Assembly (NCBI GenBank): GCA_020912385.1
Contig: CP087207.1
Location: 3,534,001 to 3,598,000 of the forward strand
Length of the DNA: 64,000 bases
Origin: Neofusicoccum parvum
Taxonomy: Eukaryota > Ascomycota > Dothideomycetes > Botryosphaeriales > Botryosphaeriaceae
Reading direction: 5' to 3'
The notes under the pieces were generated by a model. The model was not told where the DNA came from, searched no databases, and saw nothing but the letters and a program-made list of their open reading frames with translations. Within the stretch, counting starts at the first letter, position 1; every line of letters begins with the position of its first letter. The position numbers were made by a program, and so were the translations under genes. Positions 61,430 through 64,000 of the stretch are shown here, one piece after another.

Positions 61430-63235
61430 ATGCCCGGAGATGCTCGCTGGTCTCAGTTCCGCACGCAGCCTATGGAAAACGTCGCCTCCAATCCACCCAA
61501 ACTCCGACCCGATGAGCCACAAAAGGAATGGACCAGGACCGGATGTATCACATGTAAGAGGCGCAGGAAGAAGTGTGATAGAGCGCAACCAAGGTGAGTA
61601 AAATATTGGATTCACGTTGATGGTTTGCTTGCTTCTAGTAGCTCCCGCTGATGATCAAAGTTGTCAAAACTGCATCAGACTTGACCGCCGGTGTGAGGGT
61701 TATGACCTATTATGGGTCCCGCCGCTCAACCCGTCAATGCCAATATTCCGGACCAAGGATGCCAAAATGAGCAAGCGTAGAGAGACCAGGATATACACCC
61801 GCGTTTCTGGACGGCCGGATCCCAGTGAAAATTCCTCGGAAGCAGCAGATATTCCGCGTTATACGCTTTCTGGAGTAGTCTTATCCCTATCCATACCACG
61901 CAGCCCTGCAAATCCCATGTCCAGTACCCACTCGTACTATCTGGACTATCTCTCCCAACACGGCTCTAAGCTCTTAGTGCTACTCGACAACGACGAGAAT
62001 CCTTTCCGGTGTCTATTTATTCCAAAAGCGGCATCGTTTTCTATGTTGCTCGACGCTGTTTGCGCACTATCTGCACTTCATATGTCCAAATTGAATCAGT
62101 CAGCGCCAACGACGGCTATCAAGCTCTATTGCCGGACATTGAGAGGACTACGAGCCGCGCTAGCCGAGTTTCCTAACATGGACAAGACCCTTTTCGAGCC
62201 GGCCATTCTGACTATCATATGCTTGTGTCTCTACGAGTGCGTTAATGGGACGTCCAGAATCGCCGTGAGACATTTCAAAGGTCTCGAGAAGCTCCTAGCG
62301 CTTGGGCCTACCCCATTGCTTCCCGAAGATACCACACATATAGTAAATGGCTGGCAAGAAGCACTTCCTGACGTTGATTATTTTTTTCTTTTTTTTTTTT
62401 TAAAAAAAGAAAAGCAGCAAAACTGACACACCATAGCCTTTCCTACACTGCGCAAGTCTCTCGACTTACACGTTTGGAACGACCTGTCGAAATGCAATTA
62501 TCTCCGATTCAACATGACCGACCTTTGGATGAATTCAACCGCCTCTTGGGCTTCACCGGTGAGCCCATCAGCATCTGCGCTCGCATCTCCGAAATCCCCT
62601 CCATCCGAGACGCCACCGCTCTTGCCACCGAAGTCCAACAAATGTCAGTGCCCCCACCGCCCGAGACGCGGGAGACGTCAGCAAGATAACCCCGCTCGAA
62701 CAGCATCCTCGCTCTCGACCGCTGCGAGCCCCACCGAGCGGTCGCGCGCCGCACTTTCCCCAGCGGCACCGACCCCCGCGCCGTCTTCGCGCTCGAGAAC
62801 ACGGCCGCCGTCTACCGCTCCGCCGCCTTCCTGTACCTCCACTCCGTGCTCCGCCGCATGCACGTTCGCGGCAGCGTGGCGCCGCGGCTGCACGGCGCGC
62901 TCGTCGCCGCCGTCCCGGTCGAAAAGGCCGGCGCCCTGGCGCGCTGCGTGGCGCTGGTGGAGCGCTGTGGGGTGGAGCAGCCGCGGAGCGAGCTGAATGC
63001 GCTGATCTTTCCGTTGTTCTTGATCGGGTGCGAGCGGGAGACGGGGGCGCAGGAGGCGCTGGTGCTGCGCGTGTTGACGCGGATGGAGAGGAAGTCGGGG
63101 TTTGGCAATGTGTCGGAGGCAAAGCGGATTTTGAGGCATGTGTGGGATTGTAGTCCGGTAGGGAGTGAGGACGCGGAGAGGTTGCATTGGTTGGATATAG
63201 TGGCGGAGTTTGACGGCGAGGTGGCCATCATGTGA
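61430..63235 (+). CDS. Zn2Cys6 transcription factor, middle possibly broken
   Basis: Starts at 61430 (MPGDARWSQF) with the zinc cluster C39-X2-C42-X6-C49-X5-C55-X2-C58-X6-C65, split by intron 61594-61660 as is common. The regulatory region (PRSPANPMSSTHSYYLDYLS, LLDAVCALSALHMSKLNQS, TIICLCLYECVNGTSR) follows in frame to about 62340. A T/A tract (62380-62414) then comes before a frame change. Later parts are clear: LDEFNRLLGFTGEPISICARIS, intron 62644-62703, then ALENTAAVYRSAAFLYL to the stop at 63235. I found no well-formed intron that joins the two halves while keeping conserved residues, and about 80 residues usual in the family seem missing. It may be decayed or wrongly assembled at the tract. 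Exon borders between 62340 and 62474 are therefore left open. Confidence 0.6.
62380..62414. repeat. T-tract/A-tract low-complexity stretch inside a regulator gene
   Basis: A long T run with one C, then an A run with one G. The two can pair as a hairpin. It falls exactly where the coding frame of the Zn2Cys6 gene is lost. Confidence 0.75.
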
Positions 63236-63285
63236 GGGAAGTGTCTTTTTTTGAAATACTGCATGTGCTCTAAAAAGCGTAACTG

Positions 63286-64000
63286 TTAACGAAACTCGAG
63301 ATTTTCAATGTAGTCCCCATTCAGGTTCTTCATCAGCTCTCCTTCCATGACTCCAAGGATGAGACACTCCCCAATGAACTCATAGTATTCTCCCTTGTTT
63401 CGAATAGCCATCGGAGTCTTTGCGCCGAACAAAATGCAGATCTCGTCCCTTTTCTCAGCACGGAGAGGTGCAAGACCGATGTAACCACTCCTCGAGAGGA
63501 AAAACTTCCGAGTGAACCCACTCGCATCTCGATAAGCGCTGGAACTCGTAAGACCTGACAAGTCAAACTTTGAACCCGACATCTTCTTGCCGACACGTGC
63601 CAAAAGCCTGTCGTGCGTGTGCTTCTTTGCAGGTTCGTAGGGAGCACCGTCCACATACGGGGCCATAACAAGATCCGCCAACTCGTTCACCGCATCCTGA
63701 TACGAAACGTTGCTTCCCGGATACGCTCGATCTTTAACGCCCGCCAGCATCCCGTTGACCATATCCCCATTGTGCGGCAAGACCTCCACATCCACGATCT
63801 CCAGCCGCCTGAAGCGCACCCCGCACGCCCGCAGGATCGGCTTCTCGCGGTGGCCGGCGTCGACGAACGAGATGGACGCGGCGGCCCGCGACTTGCCGGC
63901 GGCGGCGAAGCTCCAGCCGCCGTTGTGGTGCGGCGCCGCGCAGAGCTTCCCGGCGCGGTGCTGCGCGCTCCAGTCCGGCAGCCACGACGGCCAGTCCGCG
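63286..64000 (-). CDS. HET-type (heterokaryon incompatibility-like) protein, N-terminal part outside the window
   Basis: The last 238 codons of a gene whose start lies beyond the right edge; the frame is open to position 64000. Visible landmarks of HET-domain protein C-terminal halves are PSWLPDWS near the edge, the Arg/Gly-rich ACGVRFRRLEIVDVE strand, RKFFLSRSGYIGLAP, DEICILFGAKTPMAIR and the end EYYEFIGECLILGVMEGELM. This order (PDWS, FxTxxGxxGLxP-like, VxxGxxxPxxLR-like, YxxVGexYVhGimxGE) recurs in fungal HET proteins that trigger incompatibility death or have unknown immune-like roles. The defining HET motifs themselves would be upstream, so class and function remain inferred. No intron is seen in this part. 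Confidence 0.8.
   Translation of the reverse strand, partial: ADWPSWLPDWSAQHRAGKLCAAPHHNGGWSFAAAGKSRAAASISFVDAGHREKPILRACGVRFRRLEIVDVEVLPHNGDMVNGMLAGVKDRAYPGSNVSYQDAVNELADLVMAPYVDGAPYEPAKKHTHDRLLARVGKKMSGSKFDLSGLTSSSAYRDASGFTRKFFLSRSGYIGLAPLRAEKRDEICILFGAKTPMAIRNKGEYYEFIGECLILGVMEGELMKNLNGDYIENLEFR

Overview
The window is nuclear DNA of a filamentous ascomycete (Pezizomycotina). The evidence is short introns (about 43-190 bp, most 50-65) with GT..AG ends and CTAAC/CTGAC-like branch sites, fungal-only families (FSH hydrolase, Zn2Cys6 factors, HET, Pth11-like rhodopsin-domain protein, highly reducing PKS), GC-rich coding DNA and AT-rich relic islands. No closer placement is possible from sequence alone. 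Splice sites were set by hand from frame, splice consensus and family conservation.

Layout. 1-6.6 kb: the 3' end of a Rad51-like ATPase gene, complex I subunit NDUFS5, an intradiol (hydroxyquinol-type) dioxygenase and a nine-exon pyruvate decarboxylase. 6.6-9.85 kb: no recognisable gene. 9.85-16.6 kb: a secreted GH47 alpha-1,2-mannosidase, a small hydrophobic protein and a cytochrome P450 set between two AT-rich blocks, one of which holds an old repeat. 16.6-22.5 kb: housekeeping Mio/Sea4 and Efg1 sharing a 275-bp divergent promoter, then a seven-helix Pth11-like membrane protein.

24.2-31.05 kb reads as a galactoside-use module: a Zn2Cys6 factor convergent with an MFS sugar porter, and the porter divergent from a GH35 beta-galactosidase across a 1.15-kb promoter with a TATA box at each end and repeated CCAAT boxes. 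An FAH-family enzyme follows. 32.6-45.1 kb is a polyketide locus: an HR-PKS (KS-AT-DH-ER-KR-ACP, no methyltransferase or thioesterase domain) divergent from an FSH serine hydrolase that could release its product. Beside them lie two decayed genes, an alpha/beta hydrolase without its nucleophile region and a Zn2Cys6 regulator with several breaks, so the cluster may have lost its regulator and an accessory enzyme.

45-58.9 kb is gene-poor: a Ser/Thr-rich secreted wall protein with four Cys repeats, a small secreted protein, a Ser-rich protein of unknown function and long stretches without genes. 58.9-64 kb holds a second sugar porter, a Zn2Cys6 factor with a suspicious T/A tract, and the C-terminal part of a HET-like protein running off the edge.

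Most notable points: three GC-AG introns; the galactoside module; the minimal PKS-hydrolase pair with an Asn-Gly-Val repeat linker and a broken neighbour regulator; and two diverged copies of an unannotated repeat 33 kb apart. I saw no clear tRNA, rRNA, CRISPR array or intact transposon.
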